From assembly GCA_033439265.1 (NCBI GenBank), contig JAVTVX010000024.1, positions 9,345,001 through 9,409,000 of the forward strand: a stretch of 64,000 nt of DNA. The letters are read 5' to 3'. The translations under genes and the position numbers were made by a program. This DNA comes from Dillenia suffruticosa. Lineage: Eukaryota > Streptophyta > Magnoliopsida > Dilleniales > Dilleniaceae. The stretch's first letter is position 1; each line of letters begins with the position of its first letter. A model generated the notes under the pieces. That model was given only the letters and a program-made list of their open reading frames with translations, made no database searches and was not told where the DNA came from. Of the stretch, positions 12,731 to 23,188 are shown one piece after another.

Positions 12731-14334
12731 ATGATTGATAAATCATGAATGTATTTTAAATCAAGAGAAAGTGATGAATATATTGATAAAGTTAATGTAT
12801 TTCTTGAATTCGTATATCAAAATATTTAATCCATCAATAGGAATATATCATATTCTTGTATTAAATATTTCAACACATTGAGATTTTCTATACATGTGGT
12901 TTTCAATCACTTGTTACGTCATGAGTTTTAACGTGATTATGATAAGTTGATATATCATGGAGAGAGTAATGAAAAATCTACATTTAATGCATCCAACATT
13001 TCCAACCTACATGAAAATTTGTTTGACCATGATATGTTTGGCATATTACATGATACATTCACATATTTATATAATCCATCCAATGTACATAAGCCAACTT
13101 CTCATGCATCTAACATGAATGAACCAACTTCAGATAAGTTTCATGAATTATTTTAGAATGCAAAAAAATATATATATATATTCAAAATCAAAATACACTA
13201 TACTTCAACTATTATACACTTATATCATTTAAAGTATTTGTGTGAGTGGATCAACAAATTTTTTTCATTACTATTAGTGTTTTTAGCAAAATTATTGTCT
13301 AATGAAAACATATTGTCAAATGATTGTCATGAACTGAAGAAAACTGTTTCAACTTTATGGTTGAAATATGAGAAAATACATGTCTGTTTTAATGATTATA
13401 TATTATACTGGAAACACGAAGTTAAAAATGATGCATTTTATGTGTGTAGTGTTTCTAGATAGAAACCAAATATAGATGGAAATCAAAGAGACCAAAATGT
13501 TAATAAAAAAATATGGCAAAATATTGAGATGATTTCCTTTAATTACTAAATTGCAAAAACTATTTATATGTGACCAAATTATTTATTTGATGAGATGATA
13601 TCATGATAAGAGAATAAATGATGGACTCTTAAGATATTCAGCAGATTCTCCTGCATAGAAAGAATTTGATTCCCTCTACCCTAACTTTGACCCAAAAAAT
13701 ATTCGATTAAGGTTAATAGCAAATGGTTTTAATCCATTTAAAAATATGAATGTTACGCATAACATTTGGCCAGTGTGCATGATACCATATAACGTGTCTT
13801 CTTGGTTGTACATGAAGTCTATAAATTTCATATTCACATTACTTATTTCTGATCCTAGAAGTCTTGGTGACAATATAGATGCGAACATGTAACTATTGGT
13901 GGAAAAACTAAAAGAATTATAGAACGAAAGAGTAGATACTTATGATTTTTTTAGTTGATGAAAGATTTAAAATACATGTAGCACTGTTATAGACCATTAA
14001 GGACTTTCCTGTGTATGTTAATCTGTTTGGATGGAGTACAATGGTAGATTTGTATGTCCAGTTTGTAGATATGATACATGCTCTCAATGGTTATATCATG
14101 GTTGGAAGTATTGTTATATAAGACATCATAGATGGTTGGAGTCAACTTATCCATTGAAATATGATAAACATTCTTTTGATAGGAATGAGGAATTTAGAGT
14201 TGCTCCTAAACAACGATTTGGAACCAATGTGTTGTGAGAATTAGATGGGAATGAATTAACAAGTACCAATGATATGCAAGGATGAGAAAAAAAGAGTATA
14301 TTGTTTTATTTATCTTATTAGGAAAATATTTTAA
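12731..14334 (+). mobile_element. Decayed CACTA (En/Spm) TNP2-type transposase
   Basis: Plus-strand frames reproduce the N-terminal two-thirds of a TNP2 transposase. It starts MIDKS(stop)MYFKSRESDEYID near 12731, with YHGESNEKS near 12955, then LLSNENILSNDCHELKKT and LKYEKIHVCFNDYILYWKH at 13290-13440. PNFDPKNIRLRLIANGFNPF follows at 13680-13740, then NIWPVCMIPYN and SSWLYMKS. 14031-14237 carries FVCPVCRYDTCS and the LYHGWKYCYIRHHRWL block. Many stops and shifts make it non-functional. The relic ends where a CACTACAAGAAAA terminus begins at 14335, so the C-terminal part was lost or displaced by that insertion. Family assignment is firm. Confidence 0.85.
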
Positions 14335-14640
14335 CACTACAAGAAAATAGAGTATCAGTAAAGGAAGTTAGTGACGGAAAAATATTCATTGGAAATAGTG
14401 AGAGATCAGCGACGGATTAACGTCAGATGTTACAAAATAAAAAAAAGTAAACATCACATAGAGATTTGCAACAATAATTTTCCGTCGCTAATCCGTCACT
14501 GATTTCATTGACTAAAACTATCAGTAACAGAATTTTAGTGATGAAAATTTTCTGTCACAATCCGTCGCTAATTTCAGAAACTAAAACTATTAGCGACAGA
14601 ATTTTAGTGATGGAAACTTTCCGTCGTTAATATTTAATCA
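14335..14640. mobile_element. CACTA terminal inverted repeat and subterminal repeats
   Basis: CACTACAAGAAAAT at 14335-14348 is the characteristic end of plant CACTA transposons. The next 290 bases carry subterminal motifs in both orientations built on TTAGCGACGGA / TCCGTCGCTAAT (near 14367, 14406, 14478, 14562, 14598, 14621), as expected for TNPA-type binding arrays. I did not find the opposite TTTTCTTGTAGTG end in the window, so the right boundary is unknown. Confidence 0.7.
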
Positions 14641-14909
14641 TTTTTAATTAGTATTTTATATTATATTATATTTTATTTTCCTTTTATTTTATTATTTTAT
14701 AATATTATTTTATAATTATTATTCTATAATATTTTAAATTAGCACTTTATTTTAATTTTAATTTTTAATTTTTTAAATTATTTTATTATTTTATTTTAAG
14801 TTAGCCTTTTATTATTAGTTATTTTATAACAAATTAACATTTTATATTCTTTTATTTTTCTTAAAAAAATATGAGAATAAGATAACAAATAAAAAAAAAA
14901 GAAGATCAA
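14641..14909. other. AT-rich spacer
   Basis: Very AT-rich TTTTATT/TAATATT sequence with no coding signal. It may be internal to the CACTA element starting at 14335. Confidence 0.35.
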
Positions 14910-14995
14910 ATATGATATTGTGGTATAATGGTTGTCACAACTCAAACTCTCATTGCAAGCCTAGCTTCGAGTCCGCGTGATAACACTTTTCGAAA
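14910..14995 (+). repeat. tRNA-derived SINE-like element
   Basis: ATATTGTGGTATAATGGTTG resembles a tRNA A box, and GCTTCGAGTCCGCG about 45 bases downstream resembles a B box. An A-rich stretch follows (CAAAAAAAG). It does not fold as a full tRNA because no anticodon arm is apparent. It is a different family from the minus-strand SINE-like copies near 6.1 and 35 kb. Confidence 0.45.
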
Positions 14996-15050
14996 CAAAA
15001 AAAGAAGGCAGGGTGCGGGTGGGTGGGCGGGAGTGTCGGGCTGGTGTTCA

Positions 15051-15233
15051 GGTACGAATGTCATTTCTTTGATTTTTATCATAATTTTGCTAATTTTATT
15101 TTTGTCTTTGAATAACAATCAAAATTATTTGTATTATTAGTTCGGTACGAATGTCATTTCCTTGATTTTTATCATAATCTTACTAATTTTATTTTTGTCT
15201 TTGAATAACAATCAAAATTATTTGTATTATTAG
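15051..15233. repeat. 93-bp tandem duplication
   Basis: Two adjacent copies start GGTACGAATGTCATTTC at 15051 and 15144 and both end in TTTGTATTATTAGTT. They differ at only a few positions, so the duplication is recent relative to the surrounding decay. Confidence 0.85.
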
Positions 15234-15739
15234 TTTCCTTTAATACCAGATGCAGGGAGTACATTTAGAAACCAACCATCATCTTCACTATCTGATTCCA
15301 TCCCAAAAGATAATATTTTCATTTACAATCATTTTTTACAATATACCATATAATTATATTTATTTCACTACTGATTTTTATGAATAGATTGACATGAAAA
15401 AATGTGTAAAAAGTTGGTCACCTGTTTAGTTTTGATGCTGAGATTGTGCCAACAAATTATGATGGTAACATTTTTTATAATTGAAATTAACATTTTTTGT
15501 TTCAAAATCTCAGAAGACATGCAGTTGTAGGATATGTAATTTTTTTTTGTCTTATATGTATCCGACATTCTACTAATCAATGCATTAATTATTCTCGTAT
15601 ATTAATACAATCTAATCGGGATTACATTTATATTATTTTTATAATTTCTTTATTTGATAATTTCTACACCATCTTAAATAAATCGTTACTATTAATATTA
15701 GGCGTAATTCGACAATAAAATATACAAACATTTCTTAAC
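15234..15739. other. No gene seen
   Basis: AT-rich sequence with short spurious open frames on both strands and no recognised repeat. Confidence 0.4.
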
Positions 15740-16690
15740 AATTGTGATAATAACCGCTTTCTTAACATTGTGATAACCAATGATAAAAAATAGTAACATT
15801 TCCTAAATTTTGTAGTAAACAATGATAAAAGACAGTACGTTTTCTAATACTTATAGTAACTGATGATACAATATAGTAATTATACTACATAAAAAAATAA
15901 TTTTTTCTAATATTTTCTAACCAATAACAAAAGGTAGTATCTTTTTTAATACTTGTGATAACTAACGATAAAAGTAGTAACATTTCTTGACAGTTATAGT
16001 AATTGATGATATAAGGTAGTAACTTATACTAGCATATATGATAATTGACGATAAAAATTATTTTCTAACTCTTTTCTGGCAGACGATAAAATGAAAGTGA
16101 CATTTCCTAAGACTTGTGATAATCGATGATAAAAGATAGTAATTTATACTAACATACGTGGTAATCGACAATAAAAGTTAGTAATATTTTCTAACTCTTT
16201 TCTAATCCACGATAAAATGGAGTAATATTTCGTAGCACTTGTAGTAACCAATAACACAAGAAAGTAATTTATACTAACACATATGGTAACTAATAATAAA
16301 TGACTATAACTTTTTCTAATGCTTTTCTAAATGACGATAATAAAAATGTAGTAATTTTTCTTAACATTTGTGGTAATGACGATAAAAGATAGTAATATTT
16401 CCTAATACTTATATAACCGATGATAAAATGGCAGTTCCTAACACTTGTGGTTTCCGACGATAAAAAATAGTAATATTTACTAACATTTGTGGTAACTGAC
16501 AATAAAATTTAGTAACATTTTCTAATATTTGTGGTAACTGACACTACATAGTAGTAACATTTCTTAATAGTTATGATCACTAACGATAAAGGTAGTAATA
16601 TTTCCTAATATATATACTAACCAACGATAAAAGTAGTAACTTTTACCAATGTTTTTTAAAACGATGATAAAAGACAATTAATTTTACCAA
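15740..16690. repeat. Degenerate 42-bp tandem repeat array (about 22 units)
   Basis: A unit close to GATAAAAGATAGTAA + TATTTCCTAA + TACTTGTGGTAACYRAC recurs with the GATAAAA core near 15783, 15824, 15967, 16050, 16085, 16127, 16212, 16381, 16422, 16459, 16501, 16585, 16626 and 16666, among others. Typical spacing is 40-44 bases. Units differ by 10-30 percent. No unit contains an open frame. It is a minisatellite or an extended subterminal array of a DNA transposon. Confidence 0.75.
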
Positions 16691-17867
16691 TATTTTTTTA
16701 TCCGTCAATATAGATTCAAAACATATTTTAACGGTGATCAAACTATTGGGATAAACTCATCCCAACTGATGTATACCCAACTGAAGATCCATCGGTTGGA
16801 GAAAATTCTATCGACAGTTTTAATGGATTTAGCAAATGATTTTCATCCGTCTGGATATGATATTTGTTTTATAGTAGTTGATGTCAATTATGTTTATTAT
16901 GATCCCTTTTTATAAGAGTCATGACACAAATAACAATTTTAAAATTTCTAATATGATGATTTAGGTGGGTGTGATTTATTATAAATCATTGTTGTGATTA
17001 TGCAAATTATGTTGTAGGATGGAATTTTGTAATTTTTAATTATAATAAAATGAACAATTAACATTATGATATAGATCAAATTACAAAATATATTAGTTTT
17101 ATTAATTAAAAATATAAACCCATCTTACAAGATAATTTTTTTACTATGGCTACAAGTAATTCATAAAAAAATATTGGGATCTGTAATGAAAAGGGATCGA
17201 GAAAAAAATGTCGGGGGTCGACATATGAGGGAAAATATTGAAAATCATGTGTGATATGAGTTGAAAATTATCTTAAATTAAAAAAAAAATAGGAAGAAAA
17301 AAATTTGTATATTTGTGTACATAAATTAAAGATTTTAAATAAAATTTTATGGCATTTATATACAAATATATATATATATATAATGTTAGACTAAGGCAGA
17401 GAGAACAATTTTAATATTTCTACACTCACCCTATGATTCAAATCATTCCTAAAAATGGATAAGGAGTCCTCAGTGGACACTTTACCCGAGTGCACTATAT
17501 TAGTCACCATATTAGTCAAGAGTCACTATATGATTGGGGGGGCGGGGGGGGGGGAGGAAGAAGAAAACGATTGAAAATTGGGAACCAAAACAATACCTAG
17601 TTCACCATCACCATCAATTTCCCAACACCATCTTACACTCAACCATTTAAATTAACTAATTTTCTCTATAATTGATTGTTAAATGTCCCTTTCTTTCTTT
17701 CTATTTGCTTATTTAAAATATGCCAAAGGGAAACTTGATTGCTACTTAGTTGAGTATAGCACTCATTACCCAATTGACTTACATTTTTGCCAGCGCAATG
17801 TCCGAAATTGACTTGTCACATTATACTTGACTCTTTCTCGACATGTCCAATTGACTAAAGCACCGTG

Positions 17868-17905
<38 letters not shown>

Positions 17906-18101
17906 AGTCCCACAAAATCTTGTGGTGGAGCTGAGGAAAACCAAGTCATGTGAATGAATCCGAAATTAGAAAGAGATGGGAAACGAGAAGGGTCACCCTC
18001 ATTTATGTCCTAATTTAATTAGTTCTTAGGTTGTTTGCATTGCAGTTGTGTTCTTGAACTGCTCATCTTTGGCTTCATTTTTATTTTGTCAATATATATA
18101 T
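16691..18101. other. Intergenic DNA with G-tract and CT microsatellite
   Basis: No gene recognised. A G-rich tract lies near 17538-17555 and a perfect (CT)n run at 17873-17902. A fragment near 16780-16915 translates with few stops (IDSFNGFS...), but I could not match it to a family. Confidence 0.4.
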
Positions 18102-18396
18102 TAAAGAGGTTTATGTAAAGAAAATAATTCTCATTCCATTGACTATTCACAAGGAGTATAAGTAATTATTTATAAGCAGAACCAGACAAGAAAAATATGT
18201 TAAGTATATCCTAGAGATAATGTTGCATTCCTTATGATATTATTTAGAATTACATGAGCTGTACTAGTCTTAGAAGAGAAAGGAGCCGTTGCACTTGAAA
18301 TGGAAAGAATGCTTGAGTTGAATATCTTGAGTATCTTGAATCAAAATCAATGATATTGTGAAAAGAGCCAATAATTTTGGCTATTGATTCTCTTCA
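18102..18396 (-). repeat. 3' LTR of the copia element (295 bp)
   Basis: In element orientation it runs TGAAGAGAATC ... CCTCTTTA. It matches 22703-23138 over its whole length apart from an insertion in the other LTR. The final dinucleotide is TA rather than the usual CA in both LTRs. Confidence 0.92.
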
Positions 18397-21300
18397 CCCT
18401 TTCTCAAGCTAGAGGGAATGACAAAATGAACTCCGAGCTTGCTTCGAAAATGCTGAAAAGATGCTGCCGCTAATGGTCTTGTGAATATGTCAGCAACTTG
18501 ATGAGTGGAGGGAATGTACCGTGTGATAAGAGCACCAACAGCTATCTTTTCGCGGACGAAGTGATAGTCAATTTCAATGTGTTTCGAACGGGCTTAAAAG
18601 ACAGGATTAACCATCATGTAGAGAGCACTTTTGTTGTCACAAAAAAGTTGAGGAGCCATGTGTAGTTGTGTTCCTATGTTTCGAAGAAGAAAAGTAACCC
18701 AGACAATTTTAGCCGTTGCGGAAGCCAAGGCACGGTATTCTGCTTCAGTGCTAGACCGAGAGACTATTGGTTGTTTCTTTGATGTCCATGATATGCAATT
18801 TGCTCCAAGGAATATACAGTAACCGGAAGTACTACGACGAATAGTTTGACATCCGGGCCGGTCTGCATCACAGAAACCATAAAGAGAAAATGTACTATTT
18901 TGCAAAAAAGAAATACCATAATGTAGGGTGCCCTTTAGATATCTAAGGATACGTTTGATGGTTTTCATCTCTCCAACTGTAGGATTTTGTAATTTTGGCA
19001 AGCTTTATTTACTGTATGAATGATGTCGGGCCTAGTGTAAGTTAAGTTTTGTAGTGCTCCCACCAAGCTGCGGTATTCGGTTGCATCAATGGGATCAGAA
19101 TCATGAGGGGCTGGCTGAAGTTTGAGAGCCATTGGCGTCTTGAAGTGAGAGCAATTTAGTAACTTGGCTCGTTAAAGAATTTTCTTAGCATATTGACTTT
19201 GAGAGAGAGTTACTCCTTTAGTGTTTCTTTGGACTTCTATGCCGAGAAAGAAATGCAAATCTCCCAGGTCTTTTAATGCAAATTCTGATCCAAAGTTTTG
19301 AATGAGTCGTTGATTCTCTTCAACATTATTTCCTGTAATCATAATATCATCAACGTAAATAAGCATTAGTATAATTGTATTAGGTTTGTGCAAAACAAAT
19401 AAGGAAGGATCAGCTCTACTACATATAAAACCGAGATGAAGTAAGTAGTGCGATAATCTATTGAATCAAGCACGAGATGCTTGTTTGAGACCATAGAGAG
19501 ATTTATTTAGTTTGCAAACAAACTCAGGATTATCAGGATCCGTAAAACTAGAAGATTGTTTTATATAAACTGTTTCTTTCAAATATCCATGGAGGAAGGC
19601 ATTCTTGACATCTAATTGTCACATCTTCCGATTCGACATAGTAGCAAGGGTTATGACAAGTCGAATTGTGGTTGCCTTAACTACAGGGCTATAGGTCTCT
19701 TCATAGTCTAGGCTTGCAACTTGAGTATATCCTTGTGCTACAAGCCTCGCTTTATATCGTTCTATGGTGCCATCTTCTTTGAACTTAATTCGGAATTTCC
19801 ACTTAGATCCAATTATATTAGTATTTGGAGGGTGTGGGACAAGATGCCAAGTTTGATTTTCACGAAGGGCTTATATTTCATTGTCCATTGCCTCTTTCCA
19901 ATACGGAATTTTTAGTGCAATTTTGTAGGATTTTGGCACATTGACGTCACTGCAAGTGATAAGAGCAAGCGTGCCACGTTTGGATCGAATTTCTTGCATT
20001 TCTTAGCAAGCTGAGGATTTAGTTTTGGATTTCGCCTTAATTGGAGACGAGTAAGCATGGACGGTCCCTCCGTAGGCTGTTGTCCTTGATCTGCACGAGA
20101 TAAATCCATAATTAAATTATTGCTCAAATCAGGTAAATCTTTAAACGACTCTTGAGAAGCAGAAATGCTAAGGTTAGAATTTTCTTGAGCTGCTAGTTCG
20201 TAGGTGATGTCGAGACTTGCAAGATTAGGAGAAAGATTATCAAAAGTTTCTTCTCCATCGGCGTTTGTATGAGTGTTTTCATTATTTCGTTGCACTGTAA
20301 TCTCAATAGGAAGTGCTTCTTTATGAATAGAGAATTCTTTGAGATTGGTTTCCTGATTGGGAACTTGATGCCCTTTCTCAGTTGATGGAGAAATAATGTT
20401 GGAATTCTCTTCATGAGGAGTAATATTGATCTCAGTAGAAACGTGTGTCCCTTTCTCAATAGGATTGTGACGGTGGTAAGACAACTCAACGTTGGTTGGA
20501 AACATAGTGACGTTTAAGTCCCTTTGCGGTGTGTCTACTTGTGATGGGGTGTAAGGAAAAACACTTTCATCAAATATAACATGTCTGGAGATATAAACTC
20601 TATTAGCTAAAGGATACAGACAATGATAACTCTTATGGATAGGACTATAGCTGATAAAAATGCAAGGATATGCCTTCTTGTCAAATTTGTTTCTTCCTTG
20701 ATCGCAAAGATAAGGGAAGCACCTGCATCCAAATATTCTCATAAAGCTATAATCAGATTCAGAATTAAATAATTTATAATATGGTGTTTTCATATTGAGA
20801 GATGAAGAAGGGAGACGATTAATAAAAAAAGTGACAGTAAGAAAAGCATCAACCCAATATTTGACAGGCATGTGTGCTTGAAAAAGGAGTGTAAGACCAG
20901 TTTCCACAATTTGATGGTGTTTTCTTTCGGCAACACTGTTTTGTTATGATGTATACCACAATGAATTAAGTGGTTTTCAAAAGCAAGAGAAGTAAATTCA
21001 CCTCCACCATCACTTTGGAGGATTTTAATTTTTCTTTCAAATAAATTTTCAACTTGTTTTTGAAATTTTATAAAGTGTTCAAGGAAATCTGATTTTCATT
21101 TTAAAGGAAAAATCTATGTATATCTAGTGTAATCATCCCCAATAACAGCATAATATTTAAATTGTTGACATGAAAGAATTAGGGCAGGCCCCCATAAGTC
21201 ACAATGCACTTTTTCAAGTGGAAAATTTGAAATTTTGTTTGATATAGCAAAAGGAAGTTTACAACTTTTCCCCATTTGATAACTAGTACAAATGGTTTCA

Positions 21301-21860
21301 GGTTTTTGTCAACTAGAAATGTTTATTAAATTCTTAGAATTTAAAATCCGCAAATATTTTGAATGTGGATGTCCCATGCGTTGATGCCAAGTATTTTGAT
21401 AAACTCCTTTTAACATAGCAAAAGCTTCCTGATTTTTATCAAAAGCATATAATCCTCCACTTCTATGCCATTTAGCTAGAATTTTTCCCTATAAAGACTT
21501 AACAAAAAAATTGTTAGTATCAAAAGTAACTGTACAAGCATTATCCGTAACCAATTTTTTCACAGAGATAAGATTCTTTTTAATATCAGGAACTACTAAC
21601 ACATTTTTCAAATTAATATTACCCTTATCAGTTTTAATATTTCTATTTTCAATATGAGTTATGTTTAAACTCTCTCCATTTCCAACAAAAATAGTGTCCC
21701 TACCTTTATATTAAGAAATTGTTGAGAGTTTACCTGGGTTATTGATAATGTGTGTTGTAGCGCCTAAGTCGGCATAGAGATTTGGATTATCTTCTTGATT
21801 GATTGTCATTGCAGCCAAAGCTTTTTGTAATTGATCTTCGGGCTAGATGGAGTGATCAAA
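18381..21860 (-). pseudogene. pol: Copia pol: protease, integrase, RT, RNase H (disrupted)
   Basis: In element order: a protease box reading DLGATTH near 21771-21749, where D-S/T-G is normal; a GAG-pre-integrase WHQRMGHPHSKY near 21395; integrase with HCDLWGP and LQSDGGGEF and, after a frameshift, QNSVAERKHHQIVETG near 20935-20890. The open stretch 20907-19912 carries the integrase C-terminal part (FGCRCFPYLCD, KCIFISYSP-like). RT follows with [12 protein letters not shown] near 19590, [14 protein letters not shown] near 19500 and the intact YVDDIMITGN at about 19350. RNase H is open at 19001-18594 with STSGYCIFLGANCISW and STEAEYRALA. Reading ends at TAG 18383-18381, inside the LTR. At least four stops or shifts break the frame, and integrase zinc Cys residues are partly lost. 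It makes no complete polyprotein. Confidence 0.9.
18397..18405 (-). other. Polypurine tract of the copia element
   Basis: GAGAAAGGG on the minus strand abuts the 3' LTR, the standard site for plus-strand priming in LTR retrotransposons. Confidence 0.8.
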
Positions 21861-21866
21861 TTGACT

Positions 21867-22662
21867 CTAGCACTCAGTGGCAGAGTAGTTATTTTTGCCA
21901 CAAATTTGGCATGTTATAGGAGCCTTGTCATATTTGCCGTTTTTTGTATTTGTTAAACTTTGATCTCCGTTATTGTTGGACTTGTAATTGGTATGACCAT
22001 GGGAGCTATGTCTAGGGGCAGGATTAAAACCTTTTCCTTTGGAGTTAAGCCTTCCACTGCTTCTTCCACGTCCTCTCCCTCTTTGGCTCATATAGGCTTG
22101 ATCATGTCTAGGAGGGTTGTCAATTTCCATGGCATTGCTGAAATTCATCTACTCATAAGCGTGCAATGCCATGACAAATTGGTGAAAAGTGGGATAAGGA
22201 GGCTTAGTGAGCTTGGCAGTTCGAAAGTCTTGATATTTAGCTCCAAGACCCCTAGCAAGCTGGAAGACTTTCTTAGTTTCATCAATTGGCTTCTTAATGG
22301 CAGCCAAGCTATCACACAAACCTTTGAATTTTTTGATGTATTCATCAAGAGAAAGGGTTCCTTTCTTCAAAGACATAAGAGTTTCATTTAATATCATTTC
22401 TTTTCCATGTGAGATAAGTTGGATTCATCTCTGTCTTGGCATCTTTAGTTATCTCACTTGGAGGTTCACTGCCTTCGATGAGATGATGTGCCATGTTGAT
22501 ACTATGAATCAGTGGCTCCATCTGCGATCGCCAAAGCAGGAAATTGGTATTGTCTAGTTTTAAAGAGATGAGACTTGAACATTGATGGAGAGTTTGCAAG
22601 GATGATTCAGTTTCAGTTTCAGTGTTGATTTTCACAAGGGATTTGCCGCTTTCAATAGCCAT
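21867..22662 (-). pseudogene. gag: Copia gag with internal deletion and altered zinc knuckle
   Basis: It opens at ATG 22662 with MAIESGKSLVKINTETE and LKLDNTNFLLWRSQMEPLI, the LDNTNYLLWR motif of copia gag. After WKRND the frame breaks and resumes at ETLMSLKKGTLSLDEYI. About 60 codons that normally lie between are missing. A third segment (22148-21867) follows a stop and holds a Gly/Arg-rich linker (SQRGRGRGRSSGR) and the zinc knuckle CQICGKNNYSATEC. The usual His of the CCHC knuckle is Tyr here, which should abolish metal binding. Confidence 0.88.
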
Positions 22663-22690
22663 GAGAATTAAGGAGTTGGAGCAGTTTCTA

Positions 22691-22702
22691 GCTCTGATAC
22701 CA
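22691..22702 (-). other. Primer binding site (initiator tRNA-Met)
   Basis: TGGTATCAGAGC on the minus strand is complementary to the 3' end of plant initiator tRNA-Met, the usual copia primer. It abuts the 5' LTR with no spacer. Confidence 0.93.
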
Positions 22703-23134
22703 TAAAGAGGTTTATGGAAAGAAAATAATTCTCATTCAATTGACTATTCACAATGAGTACAAGGAATTATTTATAAGCAGAGACAAGAAAAATATGCTAA
22801 GTATGTCCTAGAGATAATGTTGCATTCCTTATAATATTATTTAAAATCTCATGAGCTGTACTAGTCTTAGAAGAGAAATGAGTTGTTGCACTTGAAATGG
22901 AAAGAATGATTGAGTTGAATATCTTGAATCAAGGTTAAGGATATTGTGGAAAGGGCCAATGATTTTGGTTAAATATCTTGAATCAAGACTAATTTTATTA
23001 TGGAAAGGACCAATGATTCTTGCTTTTAAGAAAGGAGCCGTTGCACTTGAAATGGAAAGAATGCTTAAGTTGAATATCTTGAATCAAGGCCAATGATATT
23101 ATGAAAGGGTCAATGATTTTGACTATTGATTCTC

Positions 23135-23138
<4 letters not shown>
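22703..23138 (-). repeat. 5' LTR of the copia element (436 bp, internally duplicated)
   Basis: It shares both ends with the 295-bp LTR at 18102-18396 but is 141 bp longer. The block GCACTTGAAATGGAAAGAAT...TTGAATATCTTGAATCAAG occurs twice here (near 22890 and 23044), with a third partial TATCTTGAATCAAGACTAA near 22974. The shorter LTR has it once. Confidence 0.92.

Positions 23139-23185
<47 letters not shown>
23138..23185. repeat. (AT)n microsatellite
   Basis: About 48 bases of uninterrupted AT dinucleotide directly abut the end of the copia 5' LTR. Confidence 0.95.

Positions 23186-23188
<3 letters not shown>

Larger units (their letters stand above)
18102..23138 (-). mobile_element. Structurally complete Ty1/copia LTR retrotransposon, mutated
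   Basis: A 5.04-kb element on the minus strand. Direct repeats lie at 18102-18396 (3' LTR) and 22703-23138 (5' LTR). The 12-base primer binding site TGGTATCAGAGC directly follows the 5' LTR, and a GAGAAAGGG polypurine tract directly precedes the 3' LTR. Gag lies near 22662-21867 and protease, integrase, RT and RNase H from about 21860 to 18381, the order typical of copia. It is flanked by TATAT-type sequence on both sides, consistent with a 5-bp target duplication, although the right flank is an (AT)n microsatellite so the exact duplication is uncertain. Frameshifts, stops and a gag deletion make it non-autonomous. Confidence 0.95.

Noticed and set aside
14910-14995. A functional tRNA gene
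   Set aside because: A and B box-like motifs exist but no anticodon or acceptor stem pairs; it is better read as a SINE.
15740-16690. CRISPR-like regular repeats
   Set aside because: Units are diverged and directly tandem without unique spacers, in a plant genome.
21960-22557. Plus-strand open frames of 86-143 codons
   Set aside because: Antisense to copia gag; the minus strand has clear gag motifs.
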